From Celoporthe dispersa (lineage: Eukaryota; Ascomycota; Sordariomycetes; Diaporthales; Cryphonectriaceae), in assembly GCA_016584495.1 (NCBI GenBank), contig WAID01000012.1:434001-498000 (forward strand): 64,000 nt of DNA, written 5' to 3'. The notes under the pieces were generated by a model, which did not search any database, had not been told where the DNA came from, and saw only the letters and a list, made by a program, of their open reading frames with translations. Positions 63,422 to 64,000 of the stretch are shown here, piece after piece (the first letter of the stretch is position 1; each line of letters begins with the position of its first letter). Position numbers and translations under genes: made by a program.

Positions 63422-64000
63422 CCCTTGCCAGATTACAACATACCACTAGAAAGCAGTGATGAAAATGGCCCTCCGCCGGACTACGTCTTCACTAGGGATT
63501 ACTTGGACAACAATCGGTTCGTTTGATACCAACGTAATTGTTGGGTTGACGCGATGTTCTGACGGTTTCTGCTGATCCTTTAGGATGAATCTTCAGCACT
63601 ACCAGTGGACACAACTTTTCGGATATCTAACCCATCCGGCGATGCCCATCCAAGATTTTGGTGATGGTAGGATTGCGGACGTCGGGAGTGGAACTGGGTT
63701 TGTGATATTGATTTACGCTCGGCAATATATGCAATAAGCTAACATATACTCCAATTTAGGATCTGGCTAACAGACATTGCTGCTCGCCTGCCCAGCTCAG
63801 TTCGCTTGGATGGGCTGGACGTGTCGCACGACGCGGCGCCGCCACTACCAACACTTCCTGCCAAGGTTACTTTGCGGAAGTGGGACGTCAGCCAACCTGT
63901 TCCAGAAGACCTTGTTGGTGCTTACGACCTTGTCGGAATTTCGCCTTCGTCCTGCATGATGATAATATCCCGCAAATCCTTCGCCAAGCTGGAGCGGAGG
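63422..64000 (+). CDS. SAM-dependent methyltransferase (LaeA/UMTA-like), partial at window end
   Basis: Exons: about 63422-63516, 63584-63697, 63760 to beyond 64000; introns 67 and 62 bp, GT...AG. The protein reads PPPDYVFTRDYLDNNR, then MNLQHYQWTQLFGYL, then IADVGSGTG (the G-x-G-x-G SAM-binding loop, split by intron 2), IWLTDIAARLPSSV, LDGLDVSHDAAP and WDVSQPVPEDLVGAYDLV. This order is that of fungal LaeA-like/UMTA methyltransferases found in secondary-metabolite loci. I found no in-frame ATG upstream of 63422, so the true start may lie in a further exon. At about 63932 the expected continuation (RNFAFVLHDDNIPQILRQ) is in another frame, suggesting a small deletion in the gene; the printed frame gives unrelated GISPSSCMMIIS. 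Confidence 0.62.

Noticed and set aside
63061..63459. 132-codon plus-strand frame over the P450 N-terminus
   Set aside because: Its first third is the antisense of the P450 membrane anchor and its last part overlaps the methyltransferase first exon in another frame.

Overview
The window looks like a chromosome segment of a filamentous ascomycete (Pezizomycotina). The genes at the right end carry short spliceosomal introns (55-144 bp, GT...AG, with CTAAC/CTGAC-like branch sites). Their products (fungal arylsulfatase, secondary-metabolism type P450, LaeA/UMTA-like methyltransferase) are typical of that group. The left three quarters show the pattern of repeat-induced point mutation (RIP): extreme AT richness, transition-only decay and stop codons throughout transposon genes.

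Positions 1 to about 47.7 kb form one AT-rich block built almost entirely of nested LTR retrotransposons. I resolve the following parts: (i) four copies of a compact 1.65-kb element with 184-bp LTRs, each with a perfect 5-bp target-site duplication (TSD) and a relic gag zinc knuckle (gag-only, TR-GAG/TRIM-like); (ii) three copies of one Copia family (A, B, C) with about 690-bp LTRs, A being complete with TSD TATAT; (iii) a complete 11,138-bp Gypsy/chromovirus-type element (F) with 358-bp LTRs and TSD TTTAT, inserted inside the 5' LTR of Copia C; (iv) two solo LTRs and one LTR fragment of the same family as F, both solo LTRs with 5-bp TSDs; (v) older, strongly decayed Copia (D) and Gypsy (E, G) elements that were the targets of these insertions; (vi) a 545-bp repeat in three copies. 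The order of insertion can be read from the TSDs.

The base composition changes sharply near 47.7 kb. The right 16 kb has normal composition and low gene density. It holds a six-exon secreted arylsulfatase (49.1-51.4 kb), a 6.5-kb stretch with at most one doubtful small gene, a six-exon seven-helix receptor-like membrane protein (57.9-59.9 kb), an intron-containing tRNA-Ser(GCU) at 60.24 kb, a cytochrome P450 on the minus strand (61.0-63.2 kb), and, divergent from it, the start of a SAM-dependent methyltransferase that runs off the window. The P450 has three frame breaks and a lost splice donor, and the methyltransferase has one probable frame break. I read this pair as a decaying fragment of a secondary-metabolite locus next to a heterochromatic transposon block. 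All gene models come from reading the sequence by eye, using conserved motifs and frame; no database search was run.
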